From positions 124,001-188,000 of the forward strand of contig MCFL01000024.1 in the NCBI GenBank assembly GCA_002102555.1: a stretch of DNA of 64,000 nt, given 5' to 3'. The position numbers and the translations under genes were made by a program. The notes beneath the pieces were generated by a model. The model saw only the letters and a list, made by a program, of their open reading frames with translations. It had not been told where the DNA came from and made no database searches. This stretch comes from Catenaria anguillulae PL171 (lineage: Eukaryota > Blastocladiomycota > Blastocladiomycetes > Blastocladiales > Catenariaceae). Below are positions 1 through 11,915 of the stretch, in pieces; the first letter of the stretch is position 1; each line of letters opens with the position of its first letter.

Positions 1-1168
1 ATCGATAATATGTTCCAGAGGTACACGGCCAACGTCATCTTTTCAAAAGGGGTGGGGTGACGTTCGAACGTTTGGATGACCCAGAGCTGGTGGCCTTGCT
101 GGAACGAGTCACGGAAACTGTCCGCTTAATGGCCGTGGGAGGCGTTGACGAGTACGTGCCCGACTCGGGTGGTTTTGGGGGTCCCATGTCGTGCGGCGCT
201 TGGTCTCCTGGACGGCTCGAGAAAAGATGGGCGCAATCAACAGGGTGTATGATGAATTCTATCAAGGACGTTGATGAATCGGCTCAACGAGCTCAAGCAC
301 AGTTGGCGAGCGAACCCAGAGCAGGGCGGCGAGGGATTTGTGCTACGCCGAGGAGCTTTTAGTCCAGGCCATGGAGGCCGACGCTCCTGATGGAGACTCG
401 GAGAGGCAGTTGTCGATGCAGCAGATCAAACTGGTAATGGCAGACCTACTGCTTGCTGGAATGGTACACAATTTCGCAGAAATCCAATCTTGTCTCGCTT
501 CTACATGACTCAACGGATTGTTTCGGACCGATCCCACACAGGAAACAACGGCTGGCACTCTCATGTGGATTGCCATCCTCCTTGTCAACCACCCCGACGT
601 CCAGCGCAAAGCTTACGATTCCCTCGTCGACTATTGCGGTATCGACCCTGGCACAGGCAAAGTGCGTGTTCCCACGCTTGCCGATTCAACCCAGTTGCCC
701 TACATTCGTGCCATCGTCAAGGAAACTCTGCGCCTGATCCCGATTGCGCCGCTTGGCCTGCCGCGTGCCACGATCGAGGACACACACATTGCCGGTTACC
801 ATGTACCCAAGGGAACCCAGGTTGTATACAACATTGATGCGATCCACGAGGGCATGTATCCAGAGAGCAAGGGCGGCAACGAGTTTCGGCCCGAGCGGTG
901 GCTGGACGAGGGATTTGCCGACGGCCGCGGAAAGGGCGGAGTCGAAGTACCCGATGGCATCTTTACGTTTGGATTGGGTCGCAGGCAGTGCCCGGGCATG
1001 CATCTAGCGACTCGCGAGTTGTGCTTGGTGACGGCTCGGCTGCTTGCTGCATTCGAGTTGAAGAGTGGCGAGCCGGGTAAGAAGGAGTTGACCGCGGAAA
1101 GGCAGTTTGGCTTGACGGCTGCGCCAAAGAATGGGGCCGTCATTGAGTTTGTTCCGAGGCTTAAGTAA
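1..1168 (+). CDS. Cytochrome P450 monooxygenase, upstream tandem copy (5' end outside window)
   Basis: Haem-thiolate monooxygenase of fungal microsomal type; substrate unknown. The visible part starts in the middle of the protein. An intron at 464-541 interrupts the I-helix, giving AGM/ETTAG (the oxygen-activation motif). The 3' exon (542-1168) carries KETLR (ExxR), PERW and the haem loop FGLGRRQCPG with the cysteine ligand. The first exon is broken at about 55, 167, 265, 286 and 308. At each place one extra base in a homopolymer restores the sequence of the downstream copy (for example a tryptophan-rich WFWGS stretch and TAREKM), so I do not call it a pseudogene. The 3' exon is nearly identical to that of the gene at 2125-3961, so this is a recent tandem duplicate or a gene-conversion partner. 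Confidence 0.8.
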
Positions 1169-2124
1169 AGATGTACCGTTGTTGTTGGCATTGCGTTTGC
1201 GGCCAGCGAAACCGAGTTGATCAAAATGATCATGCCATATCCGTCGTGGTGAGACATTGATTTGAGTGCACTGTTACCTTTTGCCTATGTACCTTTTGTT
1301 TCTGTCCCAATTGCAACCAAACATGATTCCGCACGACGTATTTGGAGTGGGCTGACAGGCCGCTGTCAAGTTTATTGCTAAAACCTTGCTTCAATGGCGC
1401 CGAAATCCAAATCCAAATGTTGCTGACATGGACATGCGACTCCTGACAGGCCCATGATTGCAAACCTCAATTGCATGTTCGCTTGCCCTTGAAGCGATGC
1501 TATAAATGCCTAGGCCCATTGACTGGTTCATGAACATGATATTAATTGGGTTGCTTGGCTTTCAAAAGATTAGAGGATCTTGATCTATTCCGACTCGGAG
1601 CCAAGCACCGACAGCCGAATCAATGTGCAGTTGACATCGTCCCAAGATCCAACGACGAGGCATTGCGGTTGTGAAGAATTAAATACACTCTCATTACGCC
1701 ACATGATTAAGTGGCTGATACATGCCCGATTGAAAGGCAGACACAGGAAACGGGTCAATTGGGCCCTGACCGCTTGCGCCGATGCAAATGTAAAGCGGTG
1801 AGCATTCGTTGCGTTTTGGGTTCTTGACTTGCCGACCTCGAAGAAAGATCCAACTCAGGGACGTCTCGTTCAAAAAACTTTCGATCGTGGGTACTTGGTA
1901 CCTAGGTATATTCATCCAGTCGGAAACCGTCGCAAAAAGCGGAATGCAAGCGGGAGGCGAGACCATTGGCGAACCTGATAAGAACTCACGGCCATGCATT
2001 CAGTTGACGGCCAGCCTTCAAAAGGCGACGAGAGCTCCCCGTCATGCCATCTCCAATCGCACAGACTGCTCATTCACTTGCCAGAAACTCCACCATTTAG
2101 CTTGCGCGGTTTTTCCGTTCAACC
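1169..2124. other. Intergenic region between the two P450 genes
   Basis: About 950 bp with no convincing gene. Short ORFs here lack family features. It should hold the 3' end of the first P450 and the promoter of the second. I see no repeat or clear TATA box close to the 2125 start. Confidence 0.5.
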
Positions 2125-3961
2125 ATGGACCAACTACTTGCCCGCCTTCAGGAGCACCTGGACGACGTGCCCACCGCCACTGGCACGCCGCATCCCACGC
2201 CCCTCTTTTCGAGCTCCACCTTGGGTTTGCCACATGATCACGCCCACCATGTCCTGAGCCCCCTCGTATTGGCAGCCGAAAACCCGCTCCTCGTGGTCCT
2301 CGCAGTCATTGGGCTCCTCACCACAGCCACCCTCCTGATTCAATACACGCGGAAAAATCCGGCCAAGCTGCCGTATCCTCCCTCCCCACGCGGCGCCTGG
2401 CCCTTGCTCGGCCACCTCCCGCTCCTCGCCTACCACGCATCCGCCCCTGACAAGCTCTTTGCTTCCCTCGCCTCCACGCTGGGTCCCGTCTACATGCTGC
2501 GCCTCGGTGCGCAACGCATGCTCGTCGTCAACTCGGACAAACTTGCACGCGAATCGCTGTTGCGCAATGGCAAAGCGTACGCTGGGCGACTGCTCACGGC
2601 GCCCTGGGCAGTCCTCTCGGAAGGCGCAAACAACATGGGGTTCGCGCCATACGGCGAAAAGTGGCGTGCCATGCGTCGCGCCGCTCACAAGATCCTGACG
2701 CCCGCGGCCGTCGATGCCATGGACATGAGGCTTGAGTTGGAGGCCGATCGGCTCGTGGCGCATTTGACGAATGTTGGCACAGCACAGGTGGAGAGCTTGT
2801 TTCAGAGGTACACGGCCAACGTCATCTTTTCAAAGGCCCTGGGCGTTACGTATGATCGCTTGGACGATCCAGAGCTGGTAGCCTTGTTGGCAAGCGTGAC
2901 CAATATGTTTCGCGTGCTGGCCGTTGGCGGAATTGACGAGTACGTGCCCGACTCGGGTTGGTTTTGGGGATCGCGGGTCGTGCGGCATATGGTTCTGTGG
3001 ACAGCCAGGGAAAAGATGGCCGTGGTCAACAACATCTATGACGAGTTTTATCAAGCAACGCTGACGGATCGGCTCAACGATCTCAAGGCCCAGCTCGCAA
3101 GCGAGACGGCAGAGGAAAGGGCGGCCAGGGACTTGTGCTACGCCGAGGAGCTATTGGTGCAGGCCATGGAGGCTGACGCTTCCGATCATGCAGACTCGGA
3201 GAGCAATTGTCGATGCAACAAATCAAGCTCATGATGGCGGACTTGGTCCTTGCAGGCACGGTATGAAGCTGGCTCTCATTCATGGTGCATCAATCTTGCC
3301 TTGGTTCTCATCTGACTTGCACATTTGTTCAACACAGGACACAACCGCGGGTACCCTTATGTGGATCGCCATCCTCCTTGTCAACCACCCTGACGTCCAG
3401 CGCAAAGCTTACGATTCCCTCGTCGACTATTGCGGTATCGACCCTGGCACAGGCAAAGTGCGCGTTCCCACGCTTGCCGATTCAACCCAGTTGACCTACA
3501 TTCGCGCTATCGTCAAGGAAACCCTGCGCATGATTCCAATCGGCCCTCTCGGCCTGCCGCGTGCCACTATCGAGGACACACACATTGCCGGTTATCATGT
3601 ACCCAAGGGAACCCAGGTTGTGTACAACATTGATGCGATCCACGAGGGCATGTATCCAGAGAGCAAGGGTGGCAACGAGTTCCGGCCCGAGCGGTGGCTG
3701 GACGAGGGATTTGCCGACGGCCGCGGAAAGGGCGGAGTCGAAGTACCCGATGGCATCTTTACGTTTGGGTTGGGTCGCAGGCAGTGCCCGGGGATGCATT
3801 TAGCGACTCGCGAATTGTGCTTGGTGACGGCTCGGTTGGTGGCCGCGTTCGAGTTGAGGAGTGGTGAGCCGGGAAAGAAAGAATTGAGCCTGGAGAGGCA
3901 GTTTGGGCTGACGTCTCCGCCAAAGCATGGCGCCATGGTCGAGTTTGTTGTTCGTCAGTGA
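2125..3961 (+). CDS. Cytochrome P450 monooxygenase, complete tandem copy
   Basis: Membrane-anchored P450 of about 586 residues; substrate unknown. Exons are 2125-3260 and 3338-3961, with the intron inside the I-helix motif (AGT/DTTAG), the same position as in the upstream copy. The N-terminus has a polar leader, a hydrophobic anchor (about residues 45-72) and a proline-rich hinge (LPYPPSPRGAWPLLGHLP). The 3' exon has KETLR, PERW and FGLGRRQCPG. The frame breaks once near 3205 (GAGAGCAATTG, where the upstream copy has GAGAGGCAGTTG). One added base makes the spliced length 1761 nt, divisible by three. The 76-residue region before the hinge is longer than in many P450s. The start is the first ATG of the long frame. 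Confidence 0.88.
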
Positions 3962-4521
3962 GATGCGTAAGGCTATGTTGTGTTGTAGCCTGGTTATTCT
4001 TTTCATGGCAGTACCAAAGTTTTATGTATATTTTGTCATGTCAAGGGTGCGTCCCGAACGTGAGGTATGGGGCCGACCCGTGCCTACAGTCCAGACAGAG
4101 AAAGACTAGAGTGAGCTTCTAGAGTGAGCTTCACTGACGGGAAGAAACTGAAACCGTTGGACATTCACTGATTGAATGAGAAGAAACAAGTAACAGAGCA
4201 CTGCCAGTGCCAGCATGACTGCTGACCACAACATGAATGACAAGGGGAAACAATAACGGAAAACAGAGCAACGTGCCAGTGCGCGATTGACGAGACGAGA
4301 GGGAGACGAGAGGGAAACAAGAGAAGGGCATACTACAAACAGGGAAAGGGAACCAAGCCAAACGGCTGACAGGCAAGCGAGCGGGACACAAAGAAGCCGG
4401 CGAGGATGAGAACACTACGGGTGAGGACTCCCCTCCGCATCCATTTTCTGACAAGACCTGGATATGCGAGGTACATAAGCCGCAGACAAGAAATGACGCA
4501 CGCAATTGAATACCCAAAGCA
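3962..4521. other. Intergenic region
   Basis: About 560 bp with no supported gene. A short direct duplication of AGAGTGAGCTTC lies near 4109-4132. Otherwise I see nothing beyond the P450 3' end and the promoter of the next gene. Confidence 0.5.
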
Positions 4522-6705
4522 ATGAATATTCAATGTTCCACCATGACCAACTCATCATCATCCTCTCAGCCCGTGACGCCCTCGCTCACCTTTGACCTCG
4601 CCGAACTCGTCACCGTTTACGTTTACCGGCTGCAAGCCGTCGCAACGCTCTGGGAAGATGCCCACGCCCTCGCTCAGCCGCTCAACGTCCTATCTCGGAC
4701 GCTAATGCCGCTCCTCACCAAGGCTGCGCTTGTTCAAATGCCGCACGTCGACATGGACTTTGCCAGCACCAAACTGGCCAATGTCGAGTTGCTCGAGTTC
4801 ATGTATGCTTGGTGGCGCAACAGTGGCAAGGATCCAAGGGCCCGCCCGATGCAGTTCCGGAGCGGGCATCACAAGGGCGTGGGTGCCATTGATGTTGCGT
4901 CGGAAAATGGATCGGTGGATGTTTTGAAATGGTGGCTTAGCAAGCCTGATCTCTTCTTCTTGTGGACTCACGTGGCGCTGGATCGAGCAAGTGCAAATGG
5001 CGAGCTGTCTCTTCTCAAATGGTGGTTCTTCGAGTCGGGTGTGCCACGCACGGAGCTCAGGTTCACTGTGGATGCAATGGATTTGGCCAGCGAAATGGGG
5101 CACAATCACGTTTTGCAATGGTGGATGGCCGAAAGCGGATTATCCGAGATCGAGCTGCTGTACACTGAGGACGCCATGGCGCTCGCTGCTGCCAACGGGC
5201 ACTTGTCGACCTTGGAGTGGTGGTTGCAGAGTGGGCTTCCAGTCAAGGCCCGAGACGTCCTTGACGCGGCGGCATCAAAGGATCGCATGGATATCCTGGA
5301 ATGGTGCTTGCAGCAGCCAATCATTATGGCGCAAGCCAAATGTGGCATTGGATCTGTGGACGATGTTGTGACTGGTGCCATCAAGCGCAAGAACTATGCC
5401 TTGCTTTTTTGGTTCGATACCGTCCTGCACGATACCCAAATTTCTGGCACAGGGATGCTCAAGCAACTGCATCCTTGGCCGCGGCCAAGGCGGGCGATTT
5501 GTCTGCGATTCGTTGGCTCAAGCACAGGTCTGCCCTTCACGGATCCCGGCACAGCTGTCAATTTGGCCGCTGCCTCCGGTAGCATTGATGCATGTGCTGG
5601 CTGCAAAAGCACATTCCATTGACGGCTGTTGCCACTGCAAAGTGGGATGAACATCAGACGGACGGCTTCAACCTGGCGAGCAAGGAGGGACGGATCGATG
5701 TGCTTGAGTGGTTGTTGAAGCATGGATACTCCCCGCTTACCGAGGGCTACTATTACTCGATGGCGAGCATGAGCGGCAACGTGGACATGCTGGACTTCTG
5801 GTTCAATTACGAAGGCGAGTTTGATCGGGATGAGACGTTTGATGCCTTCCTTTCGACCAATGAGATTCATGTGTTGGACTGGTGGGTGAAAAGTGGCCTG
5901 ATGACTCCTTCCGAATTGGAGGACAGCGACTCCTTTATTGGCTTTTTACGCGAATATGGTGCCAGTGGTAACCTCGAAATGATCCGTTGGTGGGTGGAGA
6001 TTGCTGGTGCCGACTACAGCTTCCTGTTGCCCAGCGCCATTGAGGGTGCTTCAGCCGCCGGGCAGTTCGAGATTTTGAACTATTACCTGAGTCATTGCAA
6101 GCCGCTGGAGAGCGAATTTGTTAGCTATTGCATCAAGTGGCAAGCGAGTGTGGGCGATTGACGTGCTTGAATGGTGGCGGCATGTGGCCAAAGCGACTGA
6201 TGCAGAGTTTGTTTCCGCCTTTACGACTCTGGACGGCGGCCACCGGCATGACCCGAAATCGTTGTTGTGGTGGACTCAAGTCTTTCATCTGGATGGAGCC
6301 ATGCTGGCCAGTTCTTACCAACACTGGGAGCCACAACTGATGGATCCCCTGTTATCCACTTTCATCGCCAACAGTCATGGCCTGATGCCCGCCATTAACC
6401 AGGCAGAGATGGCCGAGCTCGTGCCTCTTTGTTGCAGCAGCGGATTGCTGAGCGAGCTCATGTACTTGTCTCGCCAGCCATTCTTTGCAGATGCACAACG
6501 CTCTGGCGCTTGTTCGCTCGCAAAAGCCACCGACATCTCGTCTTGCCTGTGCTTCGTTGGTGGAGGCATGAGGGCCTTGAGCTCGTTATTCCCCAGTATG
6601 ATGATTTTGTCCGGTTCTATGTGGCTGTACGAGAATGGTGGAAAAGTACAGGCCTCTTGCCGCAGGGATATGAATGATGATGATGTTCCACCCTTGCTTC
6701 ATTGA
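4522..6705 (+). CDS. Ankyrin-like WW-repeat protein, copy 1
   Basis: Single-exon protein of about 729 residues, cytosolic by appearance (no signal peptide or membrane segment). After a non-repeat head of about 85 residues it consists of degenerate ankyrin-like units of about 35 residues, each with A-x-x-x-A-S/A-x-x-G-x-(I/L)-x-(V/M)-L-x-W-W-(L/M/F); examples are DVLKWWL, SLLKWWF, HVLQWWM, DVLEWCL and DVLEWWR. The paired tryptophans replace the usual LL of ankyrin repeats. Frame breaks near 5460, 5525 (two bases), 5592 and 6137-6155 (two bases) are repaired by homopolymer additions, giving 2190 nt. It probably binds proteins; partner unknown. A second copy follows at 6964. Confidence 0.7.
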
Positions 6706-6963
6706 TCATCCTGCCTGCCATTCAGCTCTCAATACACTACCTCTCATGCAGTTTCTCTTTTCTTTTCCGCCGTATCCATCTTGATGTAAGCCCCTGCTAG
6801 TAGTATTCCTCGAAATTTCTATGATTCATGCTATGTCGAACCTCAGACATCGTTCTGTGCGTCGTTCTCCTGCAAAACTGTGAACTTCCATCTTCTAACT
6901 TGTCGCTCGAGCCGGAAATGCCATATACGAGCCATGTTGACCTCATGTACCCGACTTGCAGCA

Positions 6964-8975
6964 ATGCACACACATTTCCCGGTCGCCCTCCCCGCCGACC
7001 TGTACGACCCGATCCTCGCATCCGCCTGCACCTGCTCGCTCCGCCGCGTTTCCCGACTGACACGTCCCGCCTCACGCCAACTTGACCCTCCTGGCCGTTG
7101 CACCTCGCGCACTTGCGCCTGCCACCACGCTGGTGGCCCTCACCCGCCAATTCTGGTTTATTGGGCCCGACGAAATCACCGGCGCCTACGCAAGCCACGA
7201 GCACGACTCGTCGACACCCGCCGCCTGTGGTTACTAATCACATTGTGCGCATGAGCAATGGGGTCGCACTTGGCCGCGCACCATGGACTTTTCGCTTACC
7301 GGCGTCACGAGCGCCGCCGGGCACGGTAACCTGACGCTTGTTCAATGGTGGTTGGGCGACGACGCGCAGTTGCTTGAGGGCGTGATTCAATGGACTGTGG
7401 ACCAGGTCGATGCGGCTGCGTCGGACGCCGAGGCGGCGGCGGCGGCAGTCAAGAGATCCGGGCTGGAGGACGTCAGGCACGCGGCGTCACGGAATGGGCA
7501 GTTCCATGTACTGGCGTGGTGGCTGACCCAGAAACGGTTGCCGGTGGTGGATGTCGAGCCGGATTTGGTTGCGCTGATTGCTTCTGGAAAATTGGATTTT
7601 GATTCCGAGTTGCGGGCCTTGTTCGATCGCTCATGGACCAATTTGACTTGGTTCCCAATGGTGTCATCGAGGCCGCTTGCCGGGCAAATACTCGGGGTTC
7701 CATCGAGTCGCTGGTCGGGAAGCGATTCCGGCCAAGATCTTGGAATGGGAGCACGTTGGTTTTCGGCCCATGGACGCATGTACGTCTGTGCAAGGACTGC
7801 AGTGGTGGGCGGATCATACGACGCATGATCAACTGGTGTATTTGTATTCCGATCGGGCCGTGCAGAATTGCACGGATTCCTCGTTGTTGGATTGGTGGGT
7901 TGAGAACAGCGACAAGTTGGGGCTTCCATTCCGGTTTTCGCTGAAGTCGGCTTTATCCACCGCTGCTGTCCACGGCCGACTGGATGTGCTCAACTGGTGG
8001 GTACGATCGCGCGATCCAAGTCTGTTTGACCCGTTCTGTGGGCCAGCCTGGTCTCGGCGGGTATCGATTTAGGCAAGGACCAAGTATTCCGTTGGTGCTT
8101 TGAGCCGCTCGTGTTGCACAAGTTTGGCGTCAACACTGCGAAGGCCAAGGTCGACATTGTCATTGGCGAGTGCCCGGCGTTGACCCCTGCGGTGCTCGAA
8201 TCTCTGTCCACTTTGCTGGCGCAGGGCAATTGCGTTCGCTTTTCGATATCGTTCAACTGCAAAGCGCTTGCAGACGTCAGCTCGGCTGGGCACATGGACG
8301 TCTTGGACAAGATTGTGGCCTTTCTCGACATTCCCTACCTTTGTCGCATACCACTTTGACTCGTCGGCAATTGAAGGCGCAAGCGAATCGGGGCACACTG
8401 CTGTTCTTGACTGGTGGTCGTGCCATCACCCAGACCAGGTACCTTTAGCTCTGGCCACGTCCCTGCAGGCCGCCAGTCGATCAGGCAAGACAATCGCTCC
8501 AGTGGTGGTGCACTCATCATATCTCGTCAAGGCGGGCGACATTTTGACTGACACGCTCATATTGGAATGTGTCACGGAAGCTTGCGCTTACGACCATGGT
8601 AATGTCCTCTGCTGGTGGCTTGAAACCTTAATCGATCTTCATGTGAGTACGGATTCCATGCAATTCGCAGCTGTGGCGCACTGCCACAAGCTGGTCGGGG
8701 CACATCCCAGCTGTGCCGTGCGGGCAGTGGAATACTTTCGATGGTTGTTTAGCTGGCTGCCAAGGACTTCTCACATTACATCCATGGCGGGAATGGTGGC
8801 GTATCGCCTCAAGAACCACCAAGTACAAGATTTGTTCTGGCGCCAGATTGGTGCAGGAGACCAGATTGGCCGATGCCGGCTTGATCCTGACGACGAGTTG
8901 CGGCCAGGATATCGCTGGTGGGTCGAGCATTCAACGACTGGCTTGGTTAGGACAGATTTGGGAACTACCTATTGA
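6964..8975 (+). CDS. Ankyrin-like WW-repeat protein, copy 2 (heavily frame-broken)
   Basis: Tandem paralogue of the preceding gene, of similar length. Repeat signatures appear in successive frames: LTLVQWWL (about 7336), FHVLAWWL (7503), SLLDWWV, RLDVLNWWV (about 7980), MDVLDKI, TAVLDWW (about 8400) and NVLCWWL (about 8602). An N-terminal FPVALPADLYDPIL stretch resembles the leucine/proline start of F-box-like heads. The frame changes at least seven times (for example near 7080, 7230, 7620, 7690, 8060, 8350). I could not place every missing base, so either this copy suffers badly from under-calling or it is a real decaying gene. The start is uncertain; an in-frame ATG also lies at 6934. Confidence 0.55.
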
Positions 8976-9080
8976 CCAGCATGATCCACGTCCGACAAAC
9001 GAATGTGGAAGAAAAGTGCAAGGAAGCTCGTGCTTGTAAATATGTACATTTGTCTGTAAAACCAAAAGTGAGCATTGAAT

Positions 9081-10332
9081 TCAGTTGAGCTTTTTGATTT
9101 TCTTTTCTGCTGCGCGCATCCGACCCGCAACCCGATCCACGTCCTCCTTGGTCTCGTCCAACAATTGATTCTGTGCCTCAAGCTCTTCATTCATGACGTG
9201 CCCCAAATTCTTCAACCTGCCGACCACGGCGCCAATCTGCTCAACAGCATGATCCTGATCCGCCATTTGCGCGCGCTGCAACTGCAGCAAGCCCGAGTTT
9301 CCATACTGGCCAAGTCAGCGACGGTGCCGCTGCCAAGCGAGACGGTGGTTGGTGGAGTCAGTGTGCCTGGTAACATGGCCGACCCAGGGCTGTGTGCTCG
9401 GCCCACAACGCGCCGGCCGCCACCCGTGGAATGAGATTGGGCATGCGAAGGGGACGATGACGACAAGGTGGTGGGAGTTTGCTGGCCGCCTCTTGCAGGC
9501 GATGCGGCGGTTGATCCAACAAGCGACGCAAACGCAGGCGACCTTGCGCCGCTCGTTCCCGCTCCTGTCCCCGAATCGTAGTACGACGACACGTTCAGGC
9601 GCTGCTGTACGGCCAAGATCTCTTGCTTTGCCGATAAGAGCAAATTGCCGCGTCGGACGCGTTCTTTTGCCGACACAGCCGGCGCTCCCAAAGTGGACGC
9701 TGCACTGGATGCGGCAGACGATGAGAGGGCAAGGTCCAATGCATCGATTTCACGCAAGATGGTGTCGGCATCGTGTACGGCCTGGGTGCCGACCTGGGAC
9801 GCGCGCAACGTGTCTCCCTGAGCGACCCTCGTGTCTCTGTCGAGCGCAGCCTTGCGCACGTCAATGATGGCCGCCTGGACGCGGTGGTACCGGTCGAGCC
9901 ACGGCAAGGAAGGTGGGCCAAGACCCAGGCGCGACCCGGCACCGTCGGGCGACGAGAAACCGAGCATGGAGCCCTCTGGCAAGCCGAGCAAGGAAAGGAG
10001 TGCAGGGCATGTGGAAACGGGGGCGTGTTGGCGAGAAAGGAGAGGTAGCGTGCGAGGTCGCGTTGGCGTGCGGCAACCACGGCGGTCGAGTTTTTCAGCA
10101 GAGCCTTGGGCGGGAGGCCCGCGTCGGCGAGCAAGTGTGCGTGGAGTGGGAACTGCTTGATGAGCTGGTCGTGCACGTTGGCAATGTCCGAGTAGCGGCG
10201 TAGGGTGCCGTTGCCGCTGCCCTTGCCAGCGTCGGAGGTGGCCAATGCGAGATCGGCTACGACAAGGCGGTAGTAAGTGGCGCCATCCTTGAAGACGGTC
10301 GACGGGATGAGGATGGCATTGCCGTTGGGCAT
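9081..10332 (-). CDS. VAM7: Vam7-like SNARE (PX domain plus Qc-SNARE)
   Basis: Vacuolar/endosomal Qc-SNARE of about 417 residues that would act in homotypic vacuole fusion with HOPS and the Vam3/Vti1/Nyv1 partners (family knowledge). The N-terminal part is a PX domain with RRYSDIANVHDQL and LPPKALLKN, expected to bind PtdIns3P. A middle helical region and a serine-rich linker follow. The C-terminus is a SNAP-25-type coiled coil (QIGAVVGRLKNLGHVMNEEL) with a glutamine in the zero layer, no transmembrane anchor, and a lysine-rich end (KKIKKLN). There are two frame breaks, in CCCCC near 10020 and GGG near 9291. Adding one base each gives 1254 nt. No intron is seen. Confidence 0.85.
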
Positions 10333-10603
10333 TGTATTGAGTATTTTTGACGGTGTTGCAGTTGCTCAGAGTACTATGTAGAGTAGTAATTGAATGAATA
10401 CTTGTGCCATCGGTCGCGGCGTATGCATATGCATCCCGGCCGGTTGCCTCGCCTGCAGTCCGGCCACCCTGGACCACAGTTTGAGAGCGCCGTCACGTCT
10501 GACATATGGAGCGAATCGGCCGTTTGCCACGCCAATCCATGAACCATATACTGTATGCCAAGGAAACCTCGAGCATTTCGTCCGCCCCAAGAAAGAAAGC
10601 AAC
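10333..10603. promoter_or_regulatory. Shared divergent promoter of VAM7-like and UBC7-like genes
   Basis: The 271 bp between the two start codons must hold both promoters. No TATA box is convincing. Confidence 0.4.
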
Positions 10604-11271
10604 ATGGCCATGTCGACCGCACAGCGCAGGCTCATGAAGGAGCTCCAATGTCTGTGTGTTTGCCCATGATGATTCAGTTTTGCCGCGAGCTCATTCTTTC
10701 TTTGCCCAAACAGCCCTCAAAGCCAACCCGGTCGAAGGCATCTCGGCCGAGCCCGTCTCGGAGCACAACCTCTTTGAATGGGAGGCCCTCATTGCCGGCC
10801 CACCAGGCACCGACTACGAGCACGGCGTGTTTACCGCCGTCATCAAGCTCCCCCAAGATTACCCGCTCAACCCGCCCACCATGAAATTCACCTGCCCAAT
10901 GTACCACCCAAACGTCTACCCGGACGGCACCGTGTGCATTTCCATCCTGCACGCCCCCGGCGAGGACCCCAACATGTACGAGAGCAGTTCGGAGCGGTGG
11001 AGCCCCGTGCAGAGCTTGGAGAAGATTTTGTTGAGCGTCACGAGTATGCTGGCCGAGCCCAATGACGAGAGTGGAGCCAATGTCGATGCCAGTGTACGTT
11101 TTGCGTTTGTCCATCCCGTGTTTCGCTGTGGCTCACATTCATCTCCGTCCGCGTGTGCACTGCCTTTAGAAAATGTGGCGAGAGGATCGGGCACAGTTTT
11201 CACGAATCGTCAAGGATACTGTGCGCGCTTCCCTCAACTTGCCTCCTGCCGTCCCAGTAGTCCTCTCGTGA
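10604..11271 (+). CDS. UBC7: Ubiquitin-conjugating enzyme E2, Ubc7/UBE2G2 type
   Basis: E2 enzyme of 175 residues; the Ubc7 group works with ER ligases (Hrd1, Doa10) in ER-associated degradation. Exons are 10604-10649, 10714-11093 and 11170-11271 (528 nt, no correction needed). Motifs in order: [19 protein letters not shown], the HPN stretch [20 protein letters not shown] with the catalytic cysteine, then an acidic insert ([16 protein letters not shown]) that is diagnostic of the Ubc7/Ubc3 group, and [11 protein letters not shown] near the C-terminus. There is no C-terminal membrane anchor, so it would need a Cue1-like partner. A second ATG two codons downstream (10610) could also serve as start. 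UBE2G1 type is the alternative. Confidence 0.92.
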
Positions 11272-11915
11272 GAGGCTTCAACCTCCTCTTTTTTTTGCAC
11301 TGCAAACAATGCGAAGACATCCTTTCATGATTCATGACATACACTCCTCGTACACTCGCACTTTTCGCATTTGCTTTCCATGCGTCCATCTCTCTCATCA
11401 TTTTCCCCTCCCGGCTCATCTGGTGGCTGCTGCCCGTGTCCTGAGTGGGATCAAAGCGGATCAACGCATCAAGCTGCAAACAGCCAACTGACGTCGAGTC
11501 AAGAATTGCATTTGAAGTCCGAAGAGTCAGGTCAGCTTCGGCCACACGCAAGATCATGTGCCGGAAAGCAGAATGAAGCAAAAAAAAAAGGAAACGAAGT
11601 GGGTAACAAGGCAAAGAGCGGGGAATGACAAGAGAGCATATGAAGCCAACAGAAGGGAGAAGCAAATCAACAGGTCTCGCCTCTCTTCATAAATCATCCT
11701 CAATACAACAAACTCTCCCGACAACGGCTTCCAAGCAACACACAGCATCGCAACGGCTTCTCTACTGCTACACATATACACAACGATTTACTCTCACCTC
11801 GTCTCATCTCTTCGCGCTTCAGGAGCAAGTAAAACACAACGGCTTCAAACACGTCTCTGTCCCACACTCTGCCGCGACCTTCAATTCCATTCGCACAATT
11901 GCTCAACTCGAGTCT
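11272..11915. other. Convergent intergenic region
   Basis: About 640 bp between the 3' ends of the E2 and F-box genes. It contains an A-rich run at about 11579-11590. No supported gene. Confidence 0.5.

Noticed and set aside
1-463. Upstream P450 as a pseudogene with five frameshifts
   Set aside because: Every break is repaired by one homopolymer base to match the downstream copy, and unrelated essential genes show the same kind of break.
9212-10477. 421-residue minus-strand ORF as a separate gene
   Set aside because: It is the middle frame of the Vam7-like gene plus antisense readthrough; PX and SNARE parts lie in the adjoining frames.
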